In this document: in pieces, positions 1 to 8,775 of the stretch | Layout of the letters: each line of letters opens with the position of its first letter | Numbering within the stretch: position 1 is the first letter of the stretch | Assembly (NCBI RefSeq): GCF_005166025.1 | Contig: NZ_CP028923.1 | Coordinates: forward strand, 726,001-790,000 | DNA length: 64,000 bases | Source: Mangrovivirga cuniculi | GTDB lineage: Bacteria > Bacteroidota > Bacteroidia > Cytophagales > Cyclobacteriaceae | Reading direction: 5' to 3' | The notes under the pieces: model-generated | What the model saw: the letters and a program-made list of their open reading frames with translations, nothing else | The model's database searches: none | Told to the model about the DNA's origin: nothing | Program-made: the position numbers and the translations under genes

Positions 1-1
1 T

Positions 2-442
2 GGAAAAAAGGTGAATCAATTAGCATTGCTAGCCAGAAAAGGAGTTGTTTCAGGAATGCCTGGTATGGATAACATCCCTAGGGTAGCACAATGGGATAAT
101 CCCGGACATTATTCGATAGATCAAAGAGCAAGAGCTTATCTGGATATGAATTGTGGGCATTGTCACAATCCTCAAGGATCTGCTAAAACTTCAGGATTAT
201 ACCTCACGCTTGATGAATTGGACGATCATAAAATTGGGATCAATAAAAAGCCCGTCGCTGCAGGAAAGGCCTCTGGAAACTTATTGTATGATATAGTTAA
301 AGGTAAACCGGAAGAATCAATCATTGTTTTCAGAATGGACTCAGAGAAACCTGAAATCATGATGCCAGAGCTTGGAAGGAGCCTGATTCATAAAGAAGGT
401 GTAGAACTGATAAGAGAATGGATTAAAAAAATGGATGAATAA
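2..442 (+). CDS. C-terminal part of a c-type cytochrome protein (SO2930/TIGR03806-like)
   Basis: This open frame enters from the left edge, so the start codon and N-terminal part lie outside the window. It contains one CxxCH haem-binding motif (CGHCH, in NCGHCHN) about 40 residues into the visible part, followed by a MMPELGR segment that can supply the axial methionine, and it ends in a WIKKM-type helix. This arrangement resembles the C-terminal half of the SO2930 family of periplasmic dihaem cytochromes, which often sit beside a parallel beta-helix protein. Electron-transfer role is inferred from the family. The haem motif is certain; the exact subfamily is from memory. Confidence 0.75.
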   Translation, partial: GKKVNQLALLARKGVVSGMPGMDNIPRVAQWDNPGHYSIDQRARAYLDMNCGHCHNPQGSAKTSGLYLTLDELDDHKIGINKKPVAAGKASGNLLYDIVKGKPEESIIVFRMDSEKPEIMMPELGRSLIHKEGVELIREWIKKMDE

Positions 443-502
443 CGATTTATAATTTCATTTTAGCTTCAGAATATTATCTTTAAATAAAAAGGATAATATT
501 CA

Positions 503-1630
503 GTGTATTTTAATCTATTCAACCTTTTAATTTTTTTTGGTGCTCTTCAGGGCATAATCATTGGAATAGTGCTGTTGTTCTTCAAGAAAAAAGAAGATCA
601 AAGCACGCTGTTTCTTTCCTGGCTTATTTTTAGTTTATCGTTGACAATCGGTAAACACTTTTTAATCGATTTTTCAAAAGCTAATCAATGGGACATCATA
701 GTTAAACCACCTGTTTCATGTTTTTTATTGATGGGACCATTTTTGTTTTTTTATGTCCGGGCAACCCTGGGAAAAAAAATAAAAACTAATATTAAATTTT
801 TCATTCATTTGATTCCAGGACTGATATTTTTAGTTATTCAATTGATAATTTTTATCGAATCAGGCTTTGGAGAAGAACTAATGGATCAATCCATAATCTC
901 CATTTTTCAACTTATTGAACAAGTCTTAGGACTCCTTTCTTTGATGATATATGGATATTTAAGCTTAAAATTGGTAATCAAATATCAAAAGAAGATCACC
1001 GAATTTTATTCTAACATAGAGTATATAACCCTACAATGGCTTATCAATCTGTTAATTGGGTTATTTATTGGGTGGTTATTTTTGTTGTTTTTAACAATGG
1101 TGGATTTATTCGTGTTTGACTTCACTCTTCCTCAATCGGCGTATTATTTGTTGTTCATTTATGTAGGAGTTATTATCCATTATTTTGGTCTAAGGAAGCT
1201 TACTATGATTCATTTTCCTACTTTGAGACCGCTGGAAGTATTGGAAAAAAAGCCGGATATACAAAAAAATGATATCGAATCTGATAAAGATGAAGATACC
1301 AAAGAGATTCAAAAATTAGAGAAAATCATGGTTGAGAATAAGCCTTTTCTAGACCCCAATCTGACTCTCGATAGTTTATCTGATCTTCTAGGGGTACACA
1401 GTAAAAAATTATCCATGATCCTAAATCAAAAAATGGGAACTAGCTTTTATGATTTTATAAATAAAGCCAGGGTTGAAGAGGTAAAAGTAAAGATTGCTGA
1501 TCCCGGCAATGATCATCTTACAATCCTTGGTATTGCTCTTGATTCGGGATTCAACTCAAAGTCGAGTTTTAATGCTATATTTAAAAAATACACAGGAATG
1601 ACACCGAGACAATATAAGAACACGTTGTGA
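503..1630 (+). CDS. Membrane-anchored AraC-family transcriptional regulator
   Basis: The 375-residue protein has about seven hydrophobic segments in residues 5-230, a charged linker (about 235-275), and a C-terminal AraC/XylS DNA-binding domain (about 280-375). The latter shows two helix-turn-helix units and the typical ending GMTPRQYK. Such 7TM-AraC proteins are common in Bacteroidota and are presumed to couple a membrane signal to transcription; the ligand and target are unknown. The GTG start directly precedes the first membrane segment and no ATG lies nearby. It could control the adjacent genes, but nothing in the sequence shows this. Confidence 0.85.
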   Translation: MYFNLFNLLIFFGALQGIIIGIVLLFFKKKEDQSTLFLSWLIFSLSLTIGKHFLIDFSKANQWDIIVKPPVSCFLLMGPFLFFYVRATLGKKIKTNIKFFIHLIPGLIFLVIQLIIFIESGFGEELMDQSIISIFQLIEQVLGLLSLMIYGYLSLKLVIKYQKKITEFYSNIEYITLQWLINLLIGLFIGWLFLLFLTMVDLFVFDFTLPQSAYYLLFIYVGVIIHYFGLRKLTMIHFPTLRPLEVLEKKPDIQKNDIESDKDEDTKEIQKLEKIMVENKPFLDPNLTLDSLSDLLGVHSKKLSMILNQKMGTSFYDFINKARVEEVKVKIADPGNDHLTILGIALDSGFNSKSSFNAIFKKYTGMTPRQYKNTL

Positions 1631-1650
1631 GGTGATGAAAAAAATGCTGC

Positions 1651-2493
1651 ATGCAAAAGCTCTTTATAATTTTATATTTAATAATTGTTGTTTCGTTAAA
1701 TCTATATTCTCAGGGTTATCAACCAGTTGAACTAGCAAAAGAAATATTCTCCGAGGAGCGGTTCTATGGGATTGATCGATATACTTATGGGGAATACCAG
1801 GGTAAACCAAATGGCACACACCTGGCTAAAGGGATCAAAAAAGAGTTTGAATTACTGGAAGAGAATGAGATGACAGCGGTCGTTGCTATGACTTTATATG
1901 ATTCTACCGGAAGATTTTTGATCGATACTTACCTTCATTTCAGGAATGATGAGCATTGGAAAATGGAAGCATTCAGAACCCTTACAAATACCGATGTGTA
2001 TGCAGAATTTGTTGAGCGAATTGAAAGTATGAATAAATTTCAAATAGACAGTCTGATAAATGCTGTTAATTCTAAACCTGATACTAAAAAAAGGATATCA
2101 ACTGAGGATATTGAATTCGACCTGGAGAATAGTAAATTAATGCTGTCATCTGATAAAGAATTAAAAAACTATTTCAAAGGTAATCAGGAGAAATTCGAAG
2201 CATTAAAACAATTAGTCATATCAAAGTTTGGCAAGGAAAAGTATTCGCTGGATAACACTAAGGATATCACTAATTTTTATAATGTAGAACTATCCAGCTT
2301 GAAATTAACTTCATTAACCATTGGTGGTTATTTGTGTGAATCATGCATATTTTTCATTATTGGTGGTGTATCAGATAATACGGTTGGTTATTTATATGTA
2401 GATAATGTTTCTGATATACCAATTATGAGTCCGGATGATTTTATCGTGTTAAAAGATCTCGGAGGAGGATGGTTTTTATTTAAAACAACTTAA
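1651..2493 (+). CDS. Secreted hypothetical protein
   Basis: I do not recognise this 280-residue protein. It starts with a clear signal peptide (hydrophobic residues 3-19, likely cleaved after LYSQ), so it should be periplasmic or outer-membrane associated. The rest is mixed alpha/beta with two cysteines close together near residues 230-233 (CESC) inside a hydrophobic stretch, which could form a disulfide or redox pair. It starts 21 bases after the AraC regulator and ends one base before the VOC gene, so the three may be co-transcribed. No function is proposed. Confidence 0.7.
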   Translation: MQKLFIILYLIIVVSLNLYSQGYQPVELAKEIFSEERFYGIDRYTYGEYQGKPNGTHLAKGIKKEFELLEENEMTAVVAMTLYDSTGRFLIDTYLHFRNDEHWKMEAFRTLTNTDVYAEFVERIESMNKFQIDSLINAVNSKPDTKKRISTEDIEFDLENSKLMLSSDKELKNYFKGNQEKFEALKQLVISKFGKEKYSLDNTKDITNFYNVELSSLKLTSLTIGGYLCESCIFFIIGGVSDNTVGYLYVDNVSDIPIMSPDDFIVLKDLGGGWFLFKTT

Positions 2494-2494
2494 A

Positions 2495-2920
2495 ATGAGC
2501 AAACTTACGCCCTTTCATTTAGCGATCCCGGTTGATGATATTAAAAAGAATCGCAAATTCTACAAAGAAGTCATTGGTTGTTCTGAAGGTAGAAGTGATA
2601 AAAACTGGGTAGATTTTGACTTTTACGGTCACCAGTTGGTTATTCATTATAAACCCGGAACTGGTGATTCCTCTTTACATACCAACCCGGTAGATGGACA
2701 TGATGTTCCTGTACCTCATTTTGGTGTTGTATTGGAGTGGAATGATTGGCATACACTTTCGGAGAGGTTACAAAAGGAGGGAATAAATTTTGAAATAGAA
2801 CCTCATATCCGCTTTCAGGGTCAGCCCGGGGAGCAGGCAACAATGTTTTTTTATGATCCGGCAGGAAATGCTTTGGAGTTTAAGTCTTTTAAAGATCCAA
2901 AAAACCTTTTTGCAAAGTAG
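2495..2920 (+). CDS. VOC-superfamily protein (glyoxalase/dioxygenase-like)
   Basis: The 141 residues form one vicinal-oxygen-chelate domain with two beta-alpha-beta-beta-beta halves. The first opens with FHLAIPV (His 8) and the second with PHFGVVL, and the C-terminus has the typical [11 protein letters not shown] strand with a metal-ligand glutamate. Proteins like this bind a divalent metal and act as glyoxalases, dioxygenases or resistance proteins; the substrate cannot be read from sequence. The ATG lies one base after the preceding stop codon, indicating translational coupling. Confidence 0.85.
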   Translation: MSKLTPFHLAIPVDDIKKNRKFYKEVIGCSEGRSDKNWVDFDFYGHQLVIHYKPGTGDSSLHTNPVDGHDVPVPHFGVVLEWNDWHTLSERLQKEGINFEIEPHIRFQGQPGEQATMFFYDPAGNALEFKSFKDPKNLFAK

Positions 2921-2993
2921 TGCTGATTATATAGGTCGCTAAAATTTTATAATCTTATTTCATTAACCTTTTTTATTTGAAATAACAGTTTCT

Positions 2994-4223
2994 ATGCTGG
3001 AATGGATTAAAAAGTCTGGTCCTGGAGCAATGATTGCAGCAGCTTTCATCGGTCCGGGCACTGTCACAACAGCTTCTGTAGCCGGAGCTTCTTTTGGTTA
3101 TACACTTATCTGGGCATTGGTGTTTTCAATTTTTGCCACTGTGGTTGTTCAGGAAATGTCCCTTCGATTGGGTGTGATCGGAAAGATCGGAGTAGGTGAA
3201 GCAGTTAGAGGGAGTGCCAAAAATAAATTTTTAAGGACATTATTTCTTGTTCTTATATTTTCGGCAATTATTATCGGCAACACAGCTTATGAGGGAGGCA
3301 ATTTAAGAGGTGCTTCTTTGGGGTTTCCTGATCAGGATTTTCAATATTTAGGATTCAACTTAAATTGGGCTTTTATCCTCGCTTTTATTGCCGGTTTCAC
3401 CTTCCTTTATTTTGGTAGAGTCGAATTTATCGAGCGTATCATGGTGCTTTTTGTCGTATTGATGGGTTTAATTTTTATTTCAACAGCAATTTTCATTAAT
3501 CCTGATTGGTCAAAGGTTCTAAAAAGTCTGTTTGTCCCCCAGTTGAAAGAAGGCGCTGCTCCATTGATAGTTAGTTTAATAGGTACCACTGTAGTTCCAT
3601 ATAACATATTTCTACATGCTTCTTCCAGTAAAAAGAAATGGCAAAATGAAAAAGATCTTTCTACTGCCAGAAAAGATTCCATAACTTCAATAGTGTTCGG
3701 AGGACTAATCACTTTAGCTATAATTATTACTTCTGCAGCTGCATATCAAGGATCTATAAATGTAATTACAGATAGATCTTCAATTAATTTAGGTTTACAA
3801 CTCGAGCCTGTAATGGGATCTTTTGCATCGATGTTTATTGGGCTTGGGTTATTTTTTGCCGGGATAACTTCAGCTGTAACAGCTCCCTTAGCAGCAGCAT
3901 ATACAGGAAGCGAAATATTTAATTTCCGAAATGATAAAAATTCTCTTAAATTCAGAATTGTATGGATGGTCGTATTCTTTGTTGGTGGGTTACTGGCAAT
4001 ATTAAATATCGATTCAATAGGGCTGATATTATTTGCCCAGGCAGCTAACGGAATTTTATTACCCCTCATTGTTGCCTTCCTGATATGGATAATGAATAAT
4101 AAAACTATATTAGGAAAACATAGAAATGGATATGTTGCTAATATTCTTGGACTAATAGTTTTAATAATTTCCTTACTTCTCGGAGTTAATTCTATTTCGG
4201 GAGTAATTCAACAAATTACCTGA
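2994..4223 (+). CDS. Nramp-fold transporter lacking the metal-binding residues
   Basis: This 409-residue, roughly 11-helix membrane protein belongs to the Nramp/SLC11 family by overall pattern. In true Nramp metal transporters helix 1 carries DPGN and helix 6 carries MPH, which supply the metal ligands. Here the matching segments read GPGT (residues 20-23) and VPY (201-203), so the Asp, Asn and Met ligands and the helix-6 His are all absent. Divalent-metal transport is therefore doubtful. The stop codon overlaps the start of pxpA (TGATG), and pxpB and pxpC follow, so the gene is first in a 5-oxoproline operon. An organic substrate such as 5-oxoproline is a reasonable inference, not established. 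Confidence 0.85.
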   Translation: MLEWIKKSGPGAMIAAAFIGPGTVTTASVAGASFGYTLIWALVFSIFATVVVQEMSLRLGVIGKIGVGEAVRGSAKNKFLRTLFLVLIFSAIIIGNTAYEGGNLRGASLGFPDQDFQYLGFNLNWAFILAFIAGFTFLYFGRVEFIERIMVLFVVLMGLIFISTAIFINPDWSKVLKSLFVPQLKEGAAPLIVSLIGTTVVPYNIFLHASSSKKKWQNEKDLSTARKDSITSIVFGGLITLAIIITSAAAYQGSINVITDRSSINLGLQLEPVMGSFASMFIGLGLFFAGITSAVTAPLAAAYTGSEIFNFRNDKNSLKFRIVWMVVFFVGGLLAILNIDSIGLILFAQAANGILLPLIVAFLIWIMNNKTILGKHRNGYVANILGLIVLIISLLLGVNSISGVIQQIT

Positions 4224-4993
4224 TGCATAGAATAGATATTAATTGTGATATGGGAGAAAGTTACGGCCAGTTTCATGTTGGCAATGATGATATTTTATTT
4301 CCATACATCTCTTCAAGCAATATTGCATGTGGATATCATGGAGGTGACCCGTTATTTATTGAAAACACAATTATAAAAGCTTTAAATCTTAATTTGAATG
4401 TCGGGGCACATCCTTCTTACCCGGATCTTGCTGGATTTGGAAGAAGGAAAATGGAAATGTCATTCGATGAATTAAGGACGATCATAAAGTATCAGGTGTC
4501 TGCGGTGAAAGGGATATGCGAAAGCCTGGGAGGGAAGCTTTCTCACGTAAAACCTCATGGAGCTCTATATAATACTGCTGCTAATGATGAAAAAGTATCC
4601 TTAGCAATAGTGACAGCAATTAAAGAAATTGATAGCTCCCTAATACTTTTAGGGAAGTCTTTTAGCCAAATGGAAAAGGTAGCCAAAGAAAAAGAGGTGA
4701 AGTTTGCATCTGAGGCTTTTATGGATAGAAGATATGACAAAAGCGGGAATCTGGTACACCGTAGTATTTCTGAGGCCATAATTTCAAATCCCGATGATGC
4801 AGTAGCGCAGGCACTTGATATAATACTGAAAAAAAAGGTATTAACTATAGATAATGAGTATATTAATATAGAGTGCGATTCTTTATGTATTCATGGTGAT
4901 AATCCCATCGCAGGAAAAATACTTAAAAAATTAAAAAATTCTTTTGAGGAAAAAAATATTGAAATATCCCCACTATTAAATGTTAAAAATTAA
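4223..4993 (+). CDS. pxpA: 5-oxoprolinase subunit A (LamB/YcsF family)
   Basis: A 256-residue cytoplasmic protein of the usual YcsF length. Near the N-terminus it has the family signatures DINCDMGES, SNIACGYHGGD and VGAHPSYPD, followed by VKPHGALYN. PxpA works with PxpB and PxpC to open 5-oxoproline (pyroglutamate), a damage product of glutamine and glutamate, to L-glutamate using ATP. The ATG overlaps the stop codon of the Nramp-like gene by one base and the 3' end overlaps pxpB by 14 bases, so the genes are tightly coupled. Confidence 0.95.
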   Translation: MHRIDINCDMGESYGQFHVGNDDILFPYISSSNIACGYHGGDPLFIENTIIKALNLNLNVGAHPSYPDLAGFGRRKMEMSFDELRTIIKYQVSAVKGICESLGGKLSHVKPHGALYNTAANDEKVSLAIVTAIKEIDSSLILLGKSFSQMEKVAKEKEVKFASEAFMDRRYDKSGNLVHRSISEAIISNPDDAVAQALDIILKKKVLTIDNEYINIECDSLCIHGDNPIAGKILKKLKNSFEEKNIEISPLLNVKN

Positions 4994-5672
4994 GCATTTA
5001 GGAAGTAAAGCATTATTAGTAGAATTCAGACAAAACATTGATTTAAAAATCAACAAGAAAGTCTATCAACTAGACTATTTAATTAAATCTAAAAATCTGG
5101 AAGGGGTTAATTACACTATTCCGGCATTCTGTTCTTTAACTGTTGGGTTTGACCCGGGTAAGATTTCTTATTTTGTTTTATCGGAATTTATTAAAGCATT
5201 GGCGAGTGAAAACCTGGATGAAGGAAAAGACTTTAATAATAAAGGGAATAAGCATACTATTCCAGTTTGTTATGATAAAAGACTGGCAATCGATATTGAA
5301 GAGGTAAAACAACAAACAGGACTCAATCGAAAACAAATAATTGAGCAACATACTTCAAAGGAATATACTGTACTTATGACAGGCTTTTTACCCGGATTTG
5401 TTTACCTGGGAAAGGTTTCGACTCAATTGCAATGTCGACGTAAACGCTCACCGGAGTTAAATATAGCAGCTGGTTCCGTCGGTCTTGCTGGTTCTCAAAC
5501 TGGTATATATCCTTTTGAATCTCCGGGAGGCTGGCAAATTATAGGTAGGACACCGGTGAAGACGCTAGACCTTTTTGAAGAAGACACTTTTTTATTCAAA
5601 GGTGGCGATAAAGTGAAGTTTGAATCTATTACATATGAAAAATTCGAACAAATGATAACAGGAAACAGGTAG
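4980..5672 (+). CDS. pxpB: 5-oxoprolinase subunit B
   Basis: A 230-residue protein matching the allophanate hydrolase subunit 1/KipI family, now known as PxpB. Its C-terminal half carries the characteristic GFLPGFVYLG and SPGGWQIIGRTP motifs. In the PxpABC complex, PxpB and PxpC form the ATP-using part that activates 5-oxoproline. The gene overlaps pxpA by 14 bases and ends nine bases before pxpC. Length and motifs are normal for the family, and nothing appears truncated. Confidence 0.95.
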   Translation: MLKIKHLGSKALLVEFRQNIDLKINKKVYQLDYLIKSKNLEGVNYTIPAFCSLTVGFDPGKISYFVLSEFIKALASENLDEGKDFNNKGNKHTIPVCYDKRLAIDIEEVKQQTGLNRKQIIEQHTSKEYTVLMTGFLPGFVYLGKVSTQLQCRRKRSPELNIAAGSVGLAGSQTGIYPFESPGGWQIIGRTPVKTLDLFEEDTFLFKGGDKVKFESITYEKFEQMITGNR

Positions 5673-5681
5673 TTTTAATAT

Positions 5682-6563
5682 ATGACAACCGGAATACTTA
5701 GGTTTATTAATGGAGGAATGTATACTGTCATCCAGGATTCTGGACGGGAAGGATATCGACATTTTGGTATACCTAGTGGAGGTTTTTTGGATCGTAAAAC
5801 TGCCGGATTTGCAAACCGGTTAGTGGGAAAGTCACCTGATAGTCCATTAATTGAAATCACCCTTTTAGGACCTGAATTTGTCATTTCTGGTTCTGTGCAT
5901 ATTGCATTATGTGGCCCGCCTTCCGAAATCTATGTAAATGGAACCGAAGCTAAAATGAACAAAACACTGTCTTTAAATGAGGGTGATACAGTTAAAATTA
6001 GCAGGGTAAGGTCCGGCTGTAGAGTTTATTTAGCATTTTCAGGTGAACCAGAACTACCTGAATGGTTAGGAAGCTGTTCTTCTGCCTCCTTAATATCTTC
6101 AATAGTTACTCCCTGGGCAATAATCAAAAAAGGGTATGTCCTTAACATTAAAAACACTGATTTACAGAAACTGGATAAAGATTCACCAAATAAAATTACT
6201 GAAATCACATTTCCTGCTGTAATCAGAGTGATGCCAGGTCCTGAATTTCATTGTTTCTTAAAAAAAGACATTAGTAATTTTTTTAAAATGGAGCATGAAG
6301 TATTACAGGATTCTAATAGGATGGGCATAAGGCTGAAATCCAGGATTGTTCCCAATAACAAAAAAAACATGATCTCGTCAGGAGTGGTTCCTGGCACAAT
6401 TCAAATTACTGAGGAAGGATTGCCAATTTTACTGTTAGCAGACGCTCAAACGACTGGTGGATACCTAAGAATAGCTAATGTGATTGAAGAAGATCTGGAT
6501 AGATGTGCACAATTAAGACCGGGAGAACAGTTTCTGTTAAAATTAATTGATTTCGATGATTAA
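5682..6563 (+). CDS. pxpC: 5-oxoprolinase subunit C (biotin-dependent carboxyltransferase-like)
   Basis: A 293-residue member of the KipA/PxpC family (carboxyltransferase AHS2 domain). The N-terminal motif TVIQDSGREGYRHFG and the late motifs GVVPGTIQ and DAQTTGGY are diagnostic. It completes the Nramp-like/pxpA/pxpB/pxpC operon. The family was once annotated as urea amidolyase or allophanate hydrolase subunit 2, but the full pxpABC set supports 5-oxoprolinase. No terminator hairpin was seen in the 50 bases that follow. Confidence 0.95.
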   Translation: MTTGILRFINGGMYTVIQDSGREGYRHFGIPSGGFLDRKTAGFANRLVGKSPDSPLIEITLLGPEFVISGSVHIALCGPPSEIYVNGTEAKMNKTLSLNEGDTVKISRVRSGCRVYLAFSGEPELPEWLGSCSSASLISSIVTPWAIIKKGYVLNIKNTDLQKLDKDSPNKITEITFPAVIRVMPGPEFHCFLKKDISNFFKMEHEVLQDSNRMGIRLKSRIVPNNKKNMISSGVVPGTIQITEEGLPILLLADAQTTGGYLRIANVIEEDLDRCAQLRPGEQFLLKLIDFDD

Positions 6564-6613
6564 GTAAAAAGGCATAATTTTTGAGATATGAGTTAATAAA
6601 AAATTATTGACCA

Positions 6614-7150
6614 ATGCACCGACTCATTCCTATTTTAGTCTTAATAGTTATAACCGGAATATCATGTTCAGTAAATAAAGATTTGGTTTTCACAGATTAC
6701 GAACCTGTTAGAGAAGAAAAATGTGTGATTAAACCTAATTTGATCTATGTTTTTAATGAACTGGATTATTTACCCTTTTCCATTGACACTGTTGGTTATA
6801 TTTATGTAGAAACATTTGATGAAAAAGCAATTAACACTCTGCATAGAATTCAATACGAGGCATGGAATAATTGCGCTAATGCTATTGGTTCAGTGCCTGA
6901 ATATCTTACAGACCAAACTAATTCATCAAGCAAGCAATCTGTACAATTAACTATCCCCGCATTGCGTATAAAGAGCACCAGGAAATTTGCTGAAGTTGAA
7001 GAAAACTATCACAGTTACGATACAGCTTTTGTGTATAATGCCAGAAGGCATATTAAAGATCAAAAAAACCGTATACAGGCAGCAAAAGTAGGGAATACCA
7101 TCGGTGGAGGAATTTTGCTTATAATGAGTTTATCTACATATTCAGAATAA
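6614..7150 (+). CDS. Putative lipoprotein of unknown function
   Basis: The 178-residue protein begins with a hydrophobic signal followed by GISCS. The cysteine at residue 19 could be the lipidated residue, although the lipobox is imperfect, as is common in Bacteroidota. The body has no motif I recognise. Near the C-terminus a Gly-rich hydrophobic stretch (IGGGILLIM) may be membrane-associated. It lies 50 bases after pxpC and 36 bases before the next small membrane gene. Confidence 0.65.
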   Translation: MHRLIPILVLIVITGISCSVNKDLVFTDYEPVREEKCVIKPNLIYVFNELDYLPFSIDTVGYIYVETFDEKAINTLHRIQYEAWNNCANAIGSVPEYLTDQTNSSSKQSVQLTIPALRIKSTRKFAEVEENYHSYDTAFVYNARRHIKDQKNRIQAAKVGNTIGGGILLIMSLSTYSE

Positions 7151-7186
7151 TTGCAACAATTATTCTGTTATAGCTGTTATTGAAGT

Positions 7187-7390
7187 ATGAAGCGGATGTA
7201 CAATGTTATAGGAGTTGTAACAGGGATGGTCCTTATTTATTTAGGAATGATTGCTTTCGATATTCCTTTCCCATTCGTTTTTACTTTATTCCTGGCAATC
7301 CATGTAGGCACTATTTATATGGTTTATACCATTCTCAAAGCTCCTTACAAGTCTAAGAAAACATTTGACCAGCAATGGTACGACCATTAA
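7187..7390 (+). CDS. Small two-helix membrane protein
   Basis: A 67-residue protein with two hydrophobic helices (about residues 6-27 and 30-51) and a short charged C-terminal tail ending in a tyrosine- and tryptophan-containing motif. No function is known to me. The stop codon abuts the 3' end of the convergent glycosyltransferase gene. Codon use and the clean two-helix pattern support a real gene, but the short length leaves some doubt. Confidence 0.6.
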   Translation: MKRMYNVIGVVTGMVLIYLGMIAFDIPFPFVFTLFLAIHVGTIYMVYTILKAPYKSKKTFDQQWYDH

Positions 7391-8596
7391 CTAAATCGAT
7401 TTTTGTGCTCTTTTGGCTCTTTCCCATACTACAGACTGAGATCCTTTAAAATGCCTGAATATTCCTTGTATCACTGAAATATTCATCATACAGAAATAAT
7501 AAGGGATAAAAAATGCTTTGATTCTAATCTCTTTACTTTCAAATAATAAACCAATAATAGCAAGCAGATAAAATAAGATCTGGCCATACGCCAAAAATTC
7601 GTAGATGGATGATTGGGTTGTCTGCCAAAGGTAAATATTTGTAAATAATAAAATGATTAATGCAAAAGGAGTAATAGTCCATCTTAAAACTCTATGAGAG
7701 ATGAATGCAAAGCTCAACCAGAAGTTATTAAAGAAATTGAAAGCGCTTTTCAATCTTGTAATCGCCTGAATACCACCGGCAGCAATGCGAACCTTTCTTT
7801 TTCGTTCTTCTTTGGAATTTGCAGAACTTCTTTCAGTAGCGTAGGCTTCAGGCTCATATGCTACTCTATATCCGGCAAGACTTATGCCGACTGTCATTAC
7901 AAAGTCTTCGATAATAGTATCAGAAGAAACCGGTTTATATAATTCGGTTCTAATCGCAAAAAGTTCCCCTGCAGCCCCAACAACAGATACTAACTCATCA
8001 TCCCATTTTTTTAATTTAGATTCATATTTCCAATAGAATCCTTCACCTGCTCCGGCAGCGTGATCTGAAGTGTTTTGTTCAATTCTTTTCTCTCCTGCTA
8101 CTGCACCCACTTTTTCATCATCAAAATGCCTGACAATATTTTTTAAAGCACTTTTATTAAGAAAAGTATTTGCATCAGTATAAATGATAATAGGTGACTT
8201 TACCAGAGGCATTACACGATCAACAGCTGCAATTTTACCTTTTCGCTCATCACTATGTTCTACAATAATATTTTCACCGGCTTTTTCGCGTAATAATTTT
8301 GTGGTGCGATCAGTCGAGCCATCTGTTACGAAAAGAATATTGAGCTTTTCTTTTGGGTAATCTAATTGAATAGAATTTTCCAGCTTATCCAGAATATCAT
8401 CCTCTTCATTATAAGCAGCTATTAAAAGAGTGATCTCCGGCCAGTCTTTCTTTTTGTGGATATCAGTGATTTTTCTTTTCCCCCTGAATATTCGTTTGAT
8501 CCTGGTAATCAGGAATAGTACAATTCCATATCCTATAAAGGTATAAATAACTATAAAAAGTGATATCCAAAAGATTAGTTTTACTAAAAAAATCAT
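7391..8596 (-). CDS. Membrane-bound family 2 glycosyltransferase
   Basis: A 401-residue protein with an N-terminal membrane helix (about 3-30), a GT-A catalytic domain (about 52-285) and three or so C-terminal helices. The catalytic domain shows the nucleotide-sugar-binding start LLIAAYNEE, a DGSTD motif, the DXD-type site YTDAN, and the EDF acidic motif near residue 220. The architecture resembles poly-glucosamine or hyaluronan-type processive synthases, although the usual QxxRW is replaced by a KRKVR-containing segment. It probably builds or modifies an exopolysaccharide at the inner membrane. It is transcribed divergently from the T9SS repeat protein. Confidence 0.9.
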   Translation of the reverse strand: MIFLVKLIFWISLFIVIYTFIGYGIVLFLITRIKRIFRGKRKITDIHKKKDWPEITLLIAAYNEEDDILDKLENSIQLDYPKEKLNILFVTDGSTDRTTKLLREKAGENIIVEHSDERKGKIAAVDRVMPLVKSPIIIYTDANTFLNKSALKNIVRHFDDEKVGAVAGEKRIEQNTSDHAAGAGEGFYWKYESKLKKWDDELVSVVGAAGELFAIRTELYKPVSSDTIIEDFVMTVGISLAGYRVAYEPEAYATERSSANSKEERKRKVRIAAGGIQAITRLKSAFNFFNNFWLSFAFISHRVLRWTITPFALIILLFTNIYLWQTTQSSIYEFLAYGQILFYLLAIIGLLFESKEIRIKAFFIPYYFCMMNISVIQGIFRHFKGSQSVVWERAKRAQKSI

Positions 8597-8705
8597 CCTG
8601 AAATAATGTAAGATTGCCTGGAATGTCTAATCGGTTAAGGGATTAAAACTAGCAACATAATAAGAATAAAGCAATATAAAATTATAATATAATTAGAATA
8701 AGTAT

Positions 8706-8713
8706 TATCTTTG
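8706..8713 (+). promoter_or_regulatory. Putative -7 promoter element for the T9SS unit
   Basis: TATCTTTG fits the Bacteroidota sigma-A -7 consensus TAnnTTTG. It lies 62 bases before the ATG of the large repeat protein. The upstream -33 element is weak (TTA at 8682-8684, 21-base spacing), so confidence is limited. Confidence 0.4.
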
Positions 8714-8775
8714 AAATTCTAACGGGCCTAATCAACTTATACTTTTGAATTGTATTCATGTAAGTATCATGAACT

